Below are positions 1 through 14,262 of a stretch of DNA of 64,000 bases, piece by piece. Made by a program: the position numbers and the translations under genes. The stretch is from the NCBI RefSeq assembly GCF_001039355.2, contig NW_019773514.1, positions 279,068-343,067 of the forward strand. Direction: 5' to 3'. This DNA is from Lingula anatina. Lineage: Eukaryota > Brachiopoda > Lingulata > Lingulida > Lingulidae. Every line of letters begins with the position of its first letter. The first letter of the stretch is position 1. The notes beneath the pieces were generated by a model that did no database searches, had not been told where the DNA came from, and was given only the letters and a program-made list of their open reading frames with translations.

Positions 1-158
1 CATTGGGTATAGGAAACATTATAAAAATGATGGCTTGTGAATGGCAGGACAAAATCAAAAATAAAGTGAGATTTGCATTTAAAAGGTTTGCAAATTGACA
101 AAGGTTGTTATCAAATTAAATTTTCACCCATAGGCATATTATCGCACTTAGGTCTCTA

Positions 159-190
<32 letters not shown>

Positions 191-259
191 GCTTTCTGTG
201 CATGCCTGGTTTTATGTATAATCTTTTTATTCAGACGTAAATTGTATTATAAAACTAAC
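1..259. other. Non-coding flank, probable intron of partial esterase gene
   Basis: No coding exon was found. The stretch lies downstream (minus sense) of the second exon of the left-hand carboxylesterase gene and begins with a GTTAGT donor at 259, so it should be that gene's intron 2. It contains a short AAAT-type tetranucleotide run at about 161-190. The next esterase exons would be expected left of the window. Confidence 0.5.
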
Positions 260-2287
260 CAAAGTTTCTGAAGTCATATTCCGAGGACGCCCCGGACCTG
301 TATGCGCCACCGTGGATCCATACCATCACTGCTTTCGTCACATTGCTATGACCGCTGTCGATGACGTCACCTGGGACGTAGATATTTAAAGTGAGGCAAT
401 CTTCGGACATCTGAAAACGGAGCAAATTTTGTGTTTTTGTAAATAGATTCTAATGTTTCCTGGAGTAGATAAAACTGAAAAATATTACAAATTAAGTTAT
501 TTTTCAGTGCTGAGTACATGAAAGAGGCTTTTACAAACTCTGTACTTTTATGCCCCCCCCTTTATTTGGTAAAGGAGGGGACAGAATGTGCCACATGATA
601 AAGTTCAACCCTTTCCATCAACCTATAACTACAATGTTTGTATGTCACAATCGTAGGTCATATTTACAGATAAGATTGATGTATAGTTCAACTATTGGAT
701 CAGAAACCTCCCCAGCCGTCCTCCCAGCAAACACAGAACGTTAGTGTACCTTACCGTCTTCATTTGTACAGATACATTGTGTATCTTTACATATAAAAAA
801 AAGCCACAATCTCTGTTTTATTGACGCTATATAATGCTCTCGATTGTTATTTTTTTCCATTGAGCAACCCCAGGTTTAACGTGTAAGGCTTCCTCTATGT
901 ATGTAGCCTTTCCTCCGGATAATATCGGATCACAGAACAGTCACACCGTACGTGCCAGACAATAAAGAGCAGATCTGCCTGTCGCTCGGTAGTGTAGTTT
1001 TTTGATAGTTCTTTAAATAATATATGACCCGCACATTTACGGATGACAAGTCAAATACAGTGTACCTGGCAAACGTGATTCCGATTAATTTTAAAACTAC
1101 ATCGACATGATTGAAAGAGACACAGGTAAAAATGACGCAAAATAAATACCAAGTTGTTTACATAACCATGTATCAAGTAGACTGAAGGAGGACAAACAGT
1201 TTAATAAAAGAATTGCCAATACGGGATTTCAAGTGAACCTCACGTTAGACAGCTAGCTAGGGTTGCAAATTGAAAAGAAAGGACCCTAATGTTATCCATA
1301 AGTCAGTCTGTCTGTCTGTCTGTCTGTCTATCATCTAAAATGTCAAAAACGGTGTTATTTCTTGTGCCGATTATTTTTAAAAACTTTGATTCAGGTGAAC
1401 CATGCCATGAATCAATGTTGTTTTTCAACTCATGTACTTTGATTATCGTCACGCAGGCTATGTTTGTATGTAGAGTGAGACGATGGAATAAAGTGACGAT
1501 AACAACAGGGTCATAATATTATTCATCTAAACTTTGAACGTTCCCCGTAGAATCAGTTTTTCCTTGTACATAAACTTAACAATTAGATATAATGTGCGGA
1601 TTTGTGCATGGCATATGATATAATGAATGTTTTAATAGCAAGGGATCTTTTCCCCCACCTTCCCATTCTTCCGAAATGTTTCTGGCCCAGATTCTCTTTG
1701 CACGTCGGCTTGTAATCAGATAAAACGGACATTCATGAAAGTGTAATTACTGATATCGAACAAAACTGAAAGTTGTATTTTCACCACGGTTGTTTTGAGA
1801 CCTAAAGTATATACCAACCAACTTATACGTGACCAGTCAACCCGCCAGCACATACCACCACTCGTCTTAGATTGTCATACGGTTTCCCACCCTGCGGAGG
1901 GCGCTTGTTTGGGGACTGGTGGATGATTTGCTTAATGGTCGAACACATGATCAGAAACCCATCCCGGCTGGATATATTGCAATACCCACCTACCTTAGGC
2001 GACACTGGGGACGCCGACATACAGGTGTCTCCAAACTCGGTGGCATTCCTGACACCTGTCCAGTTTAGGGCGGGCAGTGGATTCTTAAACCGGAGCTCGC
2101 CTACGGGGGGCTTGGCATATGGAATACCCAGAAACAGGTGCACTGGTTTCCCGCCAATCATCTCCCTGATCCCACTCAAGGTACCATTCGTGGTGTTAAC
2201 CAGCCCCTGGCTGCTAACTTGCCTGTATAGAAACGTTGTTAGAATACAAAACGTTAGGGTAAGGCTTGTTACGTGTCTGCCCTTCAT
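260..2287 (-). CDS. Type-B carboxylesterase/cholinesterase-like gene, 5' part only
   Basis: Partial gene of the carboxylesterase/cholinesterase alpha/beta-hydrolase family, running off the left edge. Exon 1 is 2287..1994 (98 codons) and ends at an AAG|GTAGGT donor. Exon 2 is 410..260, after a TTTTCAG acceptor, and ends in phase 1 at GTTAGT. Exon 1 encodes a hydrophobic signal peptide followed by the family's N-terminal blocks (GIPYAKPPVGELRF, NWTG, then a Cys before the first intron). Exon 2 opens with MSEDCLTLN, the second Cys of the first disulfide, and carries the oxyanion-hole strand as HGGAY rather than HGGG. Exon 1 has exactly the same length and phase as exon 1 of the complete esterase downstream, so the two are tandem paralogues on one strand. 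The catalytic Ser, acid and His exons are outside the window, so activity cannot be judged. The 1.6 kb intron 1 (411-1993) shows a short (TCTG)n run near 1302-1330 and nothing else recognisable. Confidence 0.82.
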
Positions 2288-2863
2288 TTCTATTGCCCGT
2301 ACTGTGAAATCAGCAAGTCGTTTTGCGCGGGATGACAGTGAGTGATATAGACTTTGACATACCCTATCATAACGTATGTCAAAAGGTGAGTGCAGAGTTC
2401 AATAGATAAGATTTCTCCCTGCGGTGCGGTGTTAACAGTACAATCCCAGCTGCGATGAATTCAGTTATAATAAGGCCTTTTTTCAAATCAATTTAACAGC
2501 GATTTCAAAGATTTTAAAAACAATTCTAGGATGTAGGTACACGTAGGCACTTGAATCTGTTAAATTTTACCTATTCAATTTATGTGTATGCATGGAGATT
2601 AAAGTCATAACCCCTAAAAGCACAAGAGCGCTCAGTGAGCACCTTATAGGCGTATAGAGTGCTTTATTTTTCAGTACCTTTTCATTGAAAAAGAGTTGTA
2701 ATTTTTTTCATTATATTACAATCCATTTCAAACAAGACTTGTTTTAATGGAATGTTATCAGAAACATGGTGGCAAAGACAGCGCAATTATCCTTATATAT
2801 ACATGTATTCTATCAACAATAAAACGCCATTCCACAAGAAAATGTTATGTTGCACTCTATCCC

Positions 2864-3070
2864 AGGCCTACCCAACTTCCAGACTCGGCACATAAGGATC
2901 CTGAATTAACCAAAACAAATTTTGTAGGACGACCGCGGGCTCATCCTGTCGGTGTTCTGACTGGTACTCCGAAATGCGATCTGACACACACCTTGAAAAC
3001 GGGTAGTGTGGTCCGATATACTGGTTGATTCAGGATCCTTATGTGCCGAGTCTGGCAGTTGGGTAGGCCT
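2864..3070. repeat. Foldback element, 48-bp inverted repeats
   Basis: The arms 2864-2911 and 3023-3070 are reverse complements with about two mismatches and flank a 111-bp spacer. Both ends read AGGCCTACCCAACT. This is MITE/foldback architecture with no coding capacity, lying between the two tandem esterase genes. I could not define a target-site duplication or superfamily. Confidence 0.7.
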
Positions 3071-3115
3071 GTATCCGCAGAAGGTCAGATAGCTCTTGGT
3101 TCCCAGCAGTGTCAA

Positions 3116-3714
3116 TCAAGACGATGATTATCGTACAATTTGCACCATGGACTGGCCTCACAACAGGACTTGATATCGGACGTTGGTCTTAACTGGAAAC
3201 TCGCGCTTTTCAGCCCATTTTGACCCCGAACTGTGTCAGATGTTGTTTACTCAAATGGAATATTGCGCCTGTCCTACATGTGTGTATAGCAAACAAAGAA
3301 ATGGGCTGATATCGCAGATCAAGAGTTACATCATTTTTACAGGACTACCGAAGAAGACAAAATTTTCAAATCTAAAAGTTAAGAGCAACTTTTAGTCTTT
3401 TGTTCTTTTGTTAGGTATTTTCCTGTTATATTTTGTTAGATCACCTTTGGGGTAAAACTGTCTCGTGAAACAGTCCCCACGTCCACATTTGGCTATCCAT
3501 GTAGAGCTTACACTGACCACTTACATATTATGACAGAAAAAAAGCTATTTATGCTAATGTTATAAACTCAAAGAGTATAAAACACTACTTTACAGACATA
3601 AACGACACTTCCTTTTTTACAGGTAAATAACAAAAGACTATACGGCATTTTAAAATTATGCAAAATAGAGGTCACTCTGATTCACTGAAAAGATCAGTCA
3701 ACAATGGAGTGCAT
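3116..3714. other. Intergenic stretch between tandem esterase genes
   Basis: This lies between the stop codon of the complete esterase (minus strand, 3715) and the foldback element. It should hold the esterase 3' UTR. I see no supported exon. The longest open frame (3183-3395, plus) has no family features. Confidence 0.4.
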
Positions 3715-7362
<3,648 letters not shown>

Positions 7363-7506
7363 ATTACTGCGCTGTTCCGTTAGCGATAAGTTCTGTGTAC
7401 TTAAACACTTGAATTACAAAACAAACATTTAGTGAAGAGCGTATTCTTCTCCTGCCATATTAAACAGGTGAATCAACTTAAGAATTCTTACCTCCACTAA
7501 GGAGGC

Positions 7507-7543
<37 letters not shown>

Positions 7544-8388
7544 CTTTGTTGGTTTGTTGGATAACTGCCAAACTCAAAACAATAAAAAGTTACGGACGGA
7601 TATGGGTTTAATTAGGAAACTCATTATAAAGGATAAGGCCATCAAGAAAAGTTAGTACCGATTGATCTTTTCTCTCTTTTCAATTGAGATTAACGCATTA
7701 ATACTAGAGTTTAAGGAGGCATAAAAAGGTTCATGCACTGATGTTAAGGCTAATCATCATATTCCATAAGCCTCGTTATCAGTTATTGCGTTTAATAATA
7801 AACAGAAAAATGTACACACATAGCACTGGTTGAAAACTACGAATATGTGCGCAACAAACACAATTAGAGCCGCGGCTGGAAGATGGACGATCTGTTCCTT
7901 GCGATTACCGTTACAGTCTTACCTTCGGTGAATCCTTCGGGTCGAAGTGGGAGGGGCACAAATCTGCCATTTTTGTTTCCAACGCCTAATATAATTGTTT
8001 TTACTTGATAATCGAGAGATCAAAGTGACGGAAGCGCGTGGATTGTAGGGTTTATATAAAAAATGTAGTTGAAAATACGCTGAGTAATGCTCTCCATACA
8101 GTAAAGAAAAGAATTAAATCACTTCCAAACTATCCAATATCAGATACGCCTGGGTATCAAATAGGGCATGGAAGTCCTCTCCGCTATGCAAAACTGAGAT
8201 GGAGGTAAACAATTAAATGATACATAAAGCTGTTGATTGAAGAAATTTTCTTAAATCTAATAGTATTACACAGCTGGTGCAATGCGTCTCATAGCTGAAG
8301 TACCGTATACATGGCGTGCCTGTTGATGTAAAGGACCTAGTGCGCACCTGCACTGCGCCCCTGGTGGCACCACCCCCACCCCCCTCCT
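7363..8388. other. Intergenic, upstream of esterase gene
   Basis: This is the 5' flank of the complete esterase (start at 7362) and should contain its promoter and 5' UTR. A T homopolymer of about 33 bases lies at 7509-7541. No exon or clear promoter element was recognised. Sequence shared with the three-unit segmental duplication begins near 8389. Confidence 0.4.
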
Positions 8389-9143
8389 CCCCGGACTGTT
8401 TTCAAATATAATTTGATCAAAGATGAATCGAGCGTCATTATATCATTATGAGCGATAAAACAAAAATCACACTTACATGATTCTTTTCAAATGTTTTACC
8501 CGCTATTATGCCTTTCTGTTTTCGTTGAAATTTTTGAACAGCAATTAATGAAGCAATCTCGCCAAGTTTTTGTTTAACATCAAACTAAACGCTATTCATA
8601 ATTTTGTTTGGAATTAGGTACCTTTTGTTCATTTTGTTTTATAGAGATTGCTGCGGGTAGGTAGTGCTGACAGAGGAAAACATGCTATACTAAAAAATTG
8701 TACAGAATGATTATTAAAAATGTTCTAAGAATAAAATATTTATTTGTAATTCACTTAACTCAAGGCTGCCACCTTGATCATACAAACCTCCCGCCCATGG
8801 ATGACTACTGTAACGGTCTATTCAGAAACGCCGTTCTTTATGAAAACCATGGGATCAAAACAGGAACTGTAGCCACAATCACCTAGGCCTACAGACTTTG
8901 AGTATTTGCAAGTTTATGTTCAGAAGCGGGAAAAGAAATCTCATTACAAACTACCTTGGAAATTTTGCATCTTATATTTTTTATTTAACATGGTTTTAAT
9001 CGACCAGTACAATGCACCGGTACTACCGAAATACAATATAGTGATACAGGTATACCAAGTATATCTTGCAGTAGCACTGCTGTCGTTCATTGTGGTAAAT
9101 TTATTCAACTGTTATTCTTAGTGTGATTGAAAACGAGCTCTGA
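8389..9143. repeat. Segmental duplication unit A, left part
   Basis: This closely matches 22555-24470 in parts (shared blocks starting GACTGTTTTCAAATATAATTTG, then CAAGGCTGCCA, then CTGCTGTCGTTCATTGTGG). It is the left portion of unit A of a three-copy duplication and is cut off by the LTR element at 9144. Its continuation resumes at 20784. No gene was seen in this part. Confidence 0.75.
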
Positions 9144-9148
9144 ATATA

Positions 9149-9494
9149 GTGTGACGATGTAGTGTGTTAGTTGAGATTATTTTATATTGCTACCGGTAGA
9201 TGTCTCTGTAAGTAAAGTGTTGTCCGGTGTGCAAGTTTGAATCTCTCCCGTGATTGGTAACTTAAAGGTAAAACTGTTCACTGTATAGTTGGTTCTGATT
9301 GGTAAACGTGTACTATCTGAACTTGTATATAAGGTGTAACGTGAAATAAATCGCTCTCTTTTGGCCTCTTTGCTCTTAGCGGCTGTCTTTTGCTCTTCTC
9401 TTGAGGCTTTTTGGCTTTGTGTTTAACTCTGAGATACCAGTAAGTACATTGTTATTTGTACCTTCATAAGGCACTCGGCCGCGAAGGCGTAACA
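9149..9494 (+). repeat. 5' LTR of retroelement
   Basis: 346-bp LTR, G-TGTGACGATG to GGCGTAACA, as exact as I can read to the LTR at 20433-20778. It contains a TATA box (TATATAA, 9326-9332), an AATAAA polyadenylation signal (9345-9350) and, near the 3' end, a strong splice-donor-like CA|GTAAGTACA at 9439/9440, which could feed the downstream acceptors. Confidence 0.92.
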
Positions 9495-9496
9495 AT

Positions 9497-9514
9497 TGGC
9501 GCAGTCGACAGGAT
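9497..9514 (+). promoter_or_regulatory. Primer-binding site
   Basis: TGGCGCAGTCGACAGGAT starts two bases after the LTR. It begins with TGG as expected for pairing with a tRNA 3' CCA end. The same site follows the internal LTR at 14262. The tRNA partner was not identified. Confidence 0.7.
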
Positions 9515-10441
9515 TGGTTTGTGTTGCTTATTAATTGACAGGATAGAATTTTGTGAAGCTAACGTTATTAGAGGATAGAATTTGTGTAGCATATGTTGTT
9601 AAATTGACAGAGCGTGGTGTAGCTAACGTTGTCAATTTACGGGATATAATTTGTGAAGCTTGGTAGTTATTAGTGATATTAGAATTTTTGAAAAGCTTTG
9701 AGTATGACTGAGTGAGAGTTGGAAAGATAGTGACACGTGTTAGTCGGGACTTTTTGCAAGACGCGAACTAGTCGGAATATATTGCAGTGATATTTCATTT
9801 TCAGTGTTGGCTGATACTCGCGGCAATTCAGTAAATATTGTCAAAGTAGTATTCATTTTAGTAGTTTAGAGATATTTTGTATTAATTTTCTGTTGTGATA
9901 TTACAACTGCAGAGACATTGCGGACCACGTGTAGTGAGTAGTAGTCAGAAAGACCACGTGTACTGAGTAGTAGACGGATAGACCACGTGTAATTACAGGC
10001 CCGTGCGTGTAGAGCCTTATGTTGTAATTAGAATACAGAGCATTATTTAGTGAGTTTATTTACAAAGAAAAGCATTTATTTAAAATAAAGGTTTCAAATT
10101 TGTGTTTTTCACTGACTTGCTGAATGAGGGAGTGAGTGTGAATTGTTTATTGTATATTTTTATCAATATTGCAATAGCATATATTGATAGAGTACTATTC
10201 TACCTTGTTCGTCTGTGTTGAAAGTGTTTTCATCATAGGTGTACATGTGAGTAGGTTGAATAGTGTGAGAGATTTTGTTTGTATTTACTGTGAAGTTTAG
10301 TAGTGGCTTTTTGCTGAAACTTTCTTCAAACAGTAAAGTGTGGTAGTGGTGAAAGTATTTTATTGTGTAGTTTTTGTGGCACAGCTGCATTGCTATTATC
10401 AATAAAATTGTGTAATAGGTTGTGGGAAACTGGAAGTGAAA

Positions 10442-12367
10442 ATGGCGTCGGGTAATGTAGAAAGCAGTGTTGTGTTGAATGTGCAGACAGCGTCTGAGAC
10501 AGAATTGAAAAATTTGAAAGGAATTGGTCCAGTGAAAGCTCATAGATTGGTGTCTTTGAGAAATCAAAAAGGAAAATTGCTGTTGAGTGATTTGGAAGAA
10601 ATTAGTGTGGCAGAATGGCAGAAATGGGAAAAGAAGGGTAATGTGATTCTGGGTGTAATGGAAGAAAAAGATGAAGGTTCAAAAGTTGGAGATGAGAAAA
10701 AGGAAGAGAGTGTGAATTGGGAAGAAAAGTATAGAAAGTTGATGGAGCGAGTGAAGGTTCAAAATGAAATGATATCAAATCTTCGAGATGAGGTTGAAGA
10801 GGCTGGAGAAAAGATAGAATTTTTATCAAGTGAATTGGAGATGAATGATGCTAAGGTTAAAAAGTTGGAAGATGAGAAATCTGTGTTGAAAAATGAAAAG
10901 TATGTTTTAGAGAGTGAGAAGTGTGATTTGAAAATTGAAAATGATATGTTGAAAGAAAGAAATGTGAAAATTCAGAGTGAGTTGGGAAAAACTAAACAAG
11001 TGTTGATGAAAAAAGAAATGGAAATGGAAGAAGAGTGTCGAGAGTATTCCACAAAAGAAATGATGTTACATACACAGGTTGAAACACAGAATGAATTGTT
11101 GAGAAAACGTGTAGAAAGTTTACAGAAGTGTGAAATTGAAAAAATGGATTTGAAATTGGAATTGGATGAGATGACAGCCCGTCATAATCATTTGCAAACT
11201 CAGTATGAGAGAATGCATTTACAACATGATTTAGAAAAAATTCCTAGGCCAACTCCTAGAAATATTAAAAGTAGACCCACACCTGCACCTAGAAGTAGTA
11301 AAAAGAAAAGTTTGGAAACCCCTGTGAAAAAACCAATACTGAAACTAGCAGAGAATGAAAGTGATAGTGAAAGTGAATCTGAATGTGAACAGAAAAGAGT
11401 TCCTTTAGTTGAAAGAGAAAAAGGACCTGTTCATAAAATGCCTAGTTTTAGTGGGAATGGAAGAGAAAATTGGGAAGCTTTTGTATTTAAATTTGAAGGA
11501 ATGGCAGAAAGATATGGATGGAATGATAAAAGAAAAACTAGCAGAATGATTGAATGTTTGGAAGACAGAGCTCTTGAGTATGCGGTAGAGTTTGGAAATT
11601 GCAAATATAAACGTTTGAAAGAAGTGATGTCAAAACGTTTTAGTATGAAAGAGTCTGCTTCATCTGCACGTAGAGCACTTCAATCAATGAGACAGGGTGA
11701 AAGCGAATCTTTGCAAGATTTTTCTCATCGTGTGTTCATGGCATCTAGAGAGGGATATGCAGAAGGTGGTGAAGGAATAGCTGTGGATTCATTTTTGAGA
11801 GGGTGTCGTGACAAAGAATCTGCAAAATTGGCTATGGATAAAGAGCCTAAAGATTTATTTGAAGCGTTAGAGTTTGTGAAAGTTGCAAACAATAACTTCA
11901 AAGCAGTGTATGGTACAGGTGGGAGAAATGTGCATATTAGACAAGTTGGAATGTCTGATCAGAGTGTGGAGAATGGAAGTGGAAATCAATTACTCTACAA
12001 CATGCAAAAAACCATGTCTGCAATGTGTGATCAGATGAAAAGAATGAATGATGCATGGGTGTCACCGTCAAATTCTCAGAGAAATTCTAGTAGAATTGTA
12101 AAATCACCCCAGAATGGAAACATAAATCAAAGTAGATGGGGTCCACCACAATGTTTTAAATGTGGAGAAAGAGGTCATGTTCAAAGGGATTGTAAGAATG
12201 AAATTGTAGAACATCCACCTAATCCCAATGTTAGTAAAAATGCCAGTCCAAATTCTATTTTGATTTGTAATAAATGTGGACAGAGAGGTCACATTCAAAC
12301 AAATTGCCCTCAAAATAGAGAATTGCCTAAGAATCCTCCTCCCGGTGCAAGAAATTCGGTAAACTAG
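10442..12367 (+). CDS. gag: Retroelement Gag with N-terminal helix-hairpin-helix
   Basis: Intact 641-aa ORF. The ATG at 10442 is chosen because it is the first Met in frame and is matched by the ATG of copy B. The N-terminus (about residues 10-55) has a ComEA-like helix-hairpin-helix (NVQTASETELKNLKGIGP...), unusual for Gag. A long Lys/Glu-rich coiled-coil region follows (about 70-270), then a basic/proline linker and the conserved retrotransposon capsid region (from about residue 335, starting with a PSFSGNGRENWEAF-like block). Two CCHC zinc knuckles of the form CX2CX4HX4C lie at about residues 571 and 609. It should package element RNA into particles. The TAG stop is followed by protease sequence in the -1 frame in copy B. 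Copy A breaks off at an N (12510) just after the protease start. The absence of stops contrasts with copy B and suits a young element. Confidence 0.9.
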   Translation: MASGNVESSVVLNVQTASETELKNLKGIGPVKAHRLVSLRNQKGKLLLSDLEEISVAEWQKWEKKGNVILGVMEEKDEGSKVGDEKKEESVNWEEKYRKLMERVKVQNEMISNLRDEVEEAGEKIEFLSSELEMNDAKVKKLEDEKSVLKNEKYVLESEKCDLKIENDMLKERNVKIQSELGKTKQVLMKKEMEMEEECREYSTKEMMLHTQVETQNELLRKRVESLQKCEIEKMDLKLELDEMTARHNHLQTQYERMHLQHDLEKIPRPTPRNIKSRPTPAPRSSKKKSLETPVKKPILKLAENESDSESESECEQKRVPLVEREKGPVHKMPSFSGNGRENWEAFVFKFEGMAERYGWNDKRKTSRMIECLEDRALEYAVEFGNCKYKRLKEVMSKRFSMKESASSARRALQSMRQGESESLQDFSHRVFMASREGYAEGGEGIAVDSFLRGCRDKESAKLAMDKEPKDLFEALEFVKVANNNFKAVYGTGGRNVHIRQVGMSDQSVENGSGNQLLYNMQKTMSAMCDQMKRMNDAWVSPSNSQRNSSRIVKSPQNGNINQSRWGPPQCFKCGERGHVQRDCKNEIVEHPPNPNVSKNASPNSILICNKCGQRGHIQTNCPQNRELPKNPPPGARNSVN

Positions 12368-12605
12368 AACGGGACGAATTGACCGACCGGATTTCGGATC
12401 CCTTACTTCATGTTGAAGGTCGGATTATGGATAGCAGAAATGTGAAAATGATGAATGTTGGAGAGTTAGTAGGAGAAAATTTTGTGATTCCTGTTAGTGT
12501 AAGTGGTGTNAGGTAAAATTATGTTAATATTCATTTGAAAGAAAAGATCATTATCATGTTATTTTTATTCAAGAAAATAAAACCTTGTATAAGTTTATTT
12601 CAGAT

Positions 12606-13274
12606 ATGGATGATTTAGACATGCTAGATGAAGCCTGTTTTGTCCCTGATTATGATGACACTGATCTGGTGGAAGATCCTACTGTCTTAATTGGTGAAGA
12701 GGGGGAGGAAGTTACCCACTCAAAGTGCAGAAAGAAGAAACAGAGGAAAGAAGTCCAGTGTGGTTTGTGTCTGGTGTCCAGTGCTGACCTGAGTAAACAT
12801 CTTGGACGTCATGTGAAATCTGTTCATTTGCCGTGGTATATGACTCCAGGATTGGTGTGCTGGTATTGCAGAACGATGGAAAAAGACAATTCATTTTTAC
12901 GTAAACGTCATGGTGATGTTCATTCGTGTGGAACTGGTGAATTCGAGGAAAAACTGTGGATCCAGTTGGTGAATGGATTTTTATATTTCCTGATCTTGAC
13001 ATTAAATATGAGAAATAAATGGGAACTGATGGACTATGTGCAAAGTGAAGTACTAGTAATGTTGCCAGATAACTATTCCAAGGAGGACATTAACTTTATG
13101 AAAGTATACATTTATGGAAATGGAATGGAGCCTAAGACTGAGATTCTGAATTCTTTGTTGACTTTGTTTCACTGGAGGACTTTGTATCATCTGTTACAAA
13201 AACTTTCATCAGACGATCGTAAACTCAGTAGTCATTGGTATCGGCAGATGAAATTTACATTGTTGTGTGGATGA
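12606..13274 (+). CDS. Retroelement accessory ORF, copy A (zinc-finger-like)
   Basis: 222-aa ORF between the pol region and the polypurine tract, where envelope genes sit in other elements. It has no signal peptide or clear membrane-fusion features. The N-terminus is acidic (DDLDMLDEACFVPDYDDTD), then comes a basic KKKQRK patch. Two C2H2-like motifs follow: CGLC...HLGRHVKSVH and CWYC...RKRHGDVH, each CX2C then His residues after about 13. The C-terminal half is hydrophobic and helical. A TTTATTTCAG splice acceptor lies two bases before the ATG, suggesting expression from a spliced subgenomic RNA. The second copy (19379-20047) has exactly the same length and no stops, indicating selection for the protein or recent spread. 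I do not recognise a family; nucleic-acid binding is inferred from the finger motifs only. Confidence 0.75.
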   Translation: MDDLDMLDEACFVPDYDDTDLVEDPTVLIGEEGEEVTHSKCRKKKQRKEVQCGLCLVSSADLSKHLGRHVKSVHLPWYMTPGLVCWYCRTMEKDNSFLRKRHGDVHSCGTGEFEEKLWIQLVNGFLYFLILTLNMRNKWELMDYVQSEVLVMLPDNYSKEDINFMKVYIYGNGMEPKTEILNSLLTLFHWRTLYHLLQKLSSDDRKLSSHWYRQMKFTLLCG

Positions 13275-13643
13275 AAAATGGACTATATAATGATTTGAAG
13301 TTTCATATTGACATTGTTATCATTAATATTGTTTTGAGCAACTTTGAGTTAAAATCACTTTGTTTACTTTAAAGTTGATTTAAAGTGCTAATGGATTCAA
13401 AATTATTTTGCATTCCTAAGGATGGACATTTATGCTGAGAGATGGACTTGATTGACTTTGCTTGTGTTAAAGTTAAATGTTGAATCTTGGCACAACAATA
13501 ATGACTTATTTGCTTTACTTGCTTATTTTAAAGGTAAAGTACGATTTCAGTTGTTGAATTGTGGTAATTGTTAGTTTAACAATTTAAAGTAATGGCTTAT
13601 ATTATAATAATAGAGGGGAGTTTTGTTCGTCAAAAGGGGGGAG
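13275..13643 (+). other. Retroelement 3' untranslated tail and polypurine tract, copy A
   Basis: Non-coding sequence nearly identical to 20048-20432. It ends in the polypurine tract CAAAAGGGGGGAGAG (about 13631-13645) that primes plus-strand synthesis. Confidence 0.7.
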
Positions 13644-13882
13644 AGTACTTTATATTGCTTCTGGTAGATGTCTCTATAAGTAAAGTGTTGTCCGGTGAGC
13701 AAGTTTGAATCCCTACCGTGATTGGTAAATTAAAGGTAAAACTGTTCACTGTATAGTTGGTTCTGATTGGTAAACGTGTACTATCTGAACTTGTATATAA
13801 GGTGTGATTTGAAATAAATCGGTCTCTTCTTTTGGGGCTTCTCTTATACAAGCTTCTTGTAGATGTTTGATGTTCTTTCTTT
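13644..13882 (+). repeat. Truncated LTR
   Basis: LTR sequence directly after a polypurine tract. It lacks about 33 bp near its 5' end and the last part of the normal LTR (it stops after the AATAAA region) and abuts a complete LTR at 13883. It is diverged from the outer LTRs. Confidence 0.8.
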
Positions 13883-14262
13883 TGTGACGATGTGGTGTGT
13901 TAGTTGAGATTATTTTATATTGCTGCCAGTAGATGTCTCTATAAGTAAAGTACAGTCCGGTGTGCACGTTTGAATCTCTCCCGTGATTAGTAACTTAAAG
14001 ATAAAACTGTTCACTGTATAGTTGGTTCTGATTGGTAAACGTGTACTATCTGAACTTGTATATAAGGTGTGACTTGAAATAAATCGGCCTCTCTTTACAG
14101 CTCTTTGGTGATCATCTAGCTGTGTTCTTGACTCTTTGCGGTCCTCACTCTTGGCTATAGAAGCTATCTCTTTGGCTCCTTTTTGGATATTTTGTTTTGA
14201 GACACCAGTAAGTACATTGTTATTTGTACCTTCATAAGGCACTCGGCCTCGAAGGCGTAACA
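13883..14262 (+). repeat. Internal full-length LTR (diverged, 380 bp)
   Basis: TGTGACGATGTGG to GGCGTAACA, with the same TATATAAGG and AATAAA elements and the same CCA|GTAAGTACA donor-like site. It differs from the outer LTRs by substitutions and a different, longer region between AATAAA and the donor. It is followed by the same primer-binding site and the copy B leader. Confidence 0.88.

Noticed and set aside
10163..10567. Minus-strand frames across gag and leader
   Set aside because: Antisense to the gag start; low-complexity translation of the same AT-rich sequence, no features.
12606..13274. Accessory ORF as an envelope gene
   Set aside because: No signal peptide, furin-like site, fusion peptide or C-terminal anchor; zinc-finger-like motifs instead.
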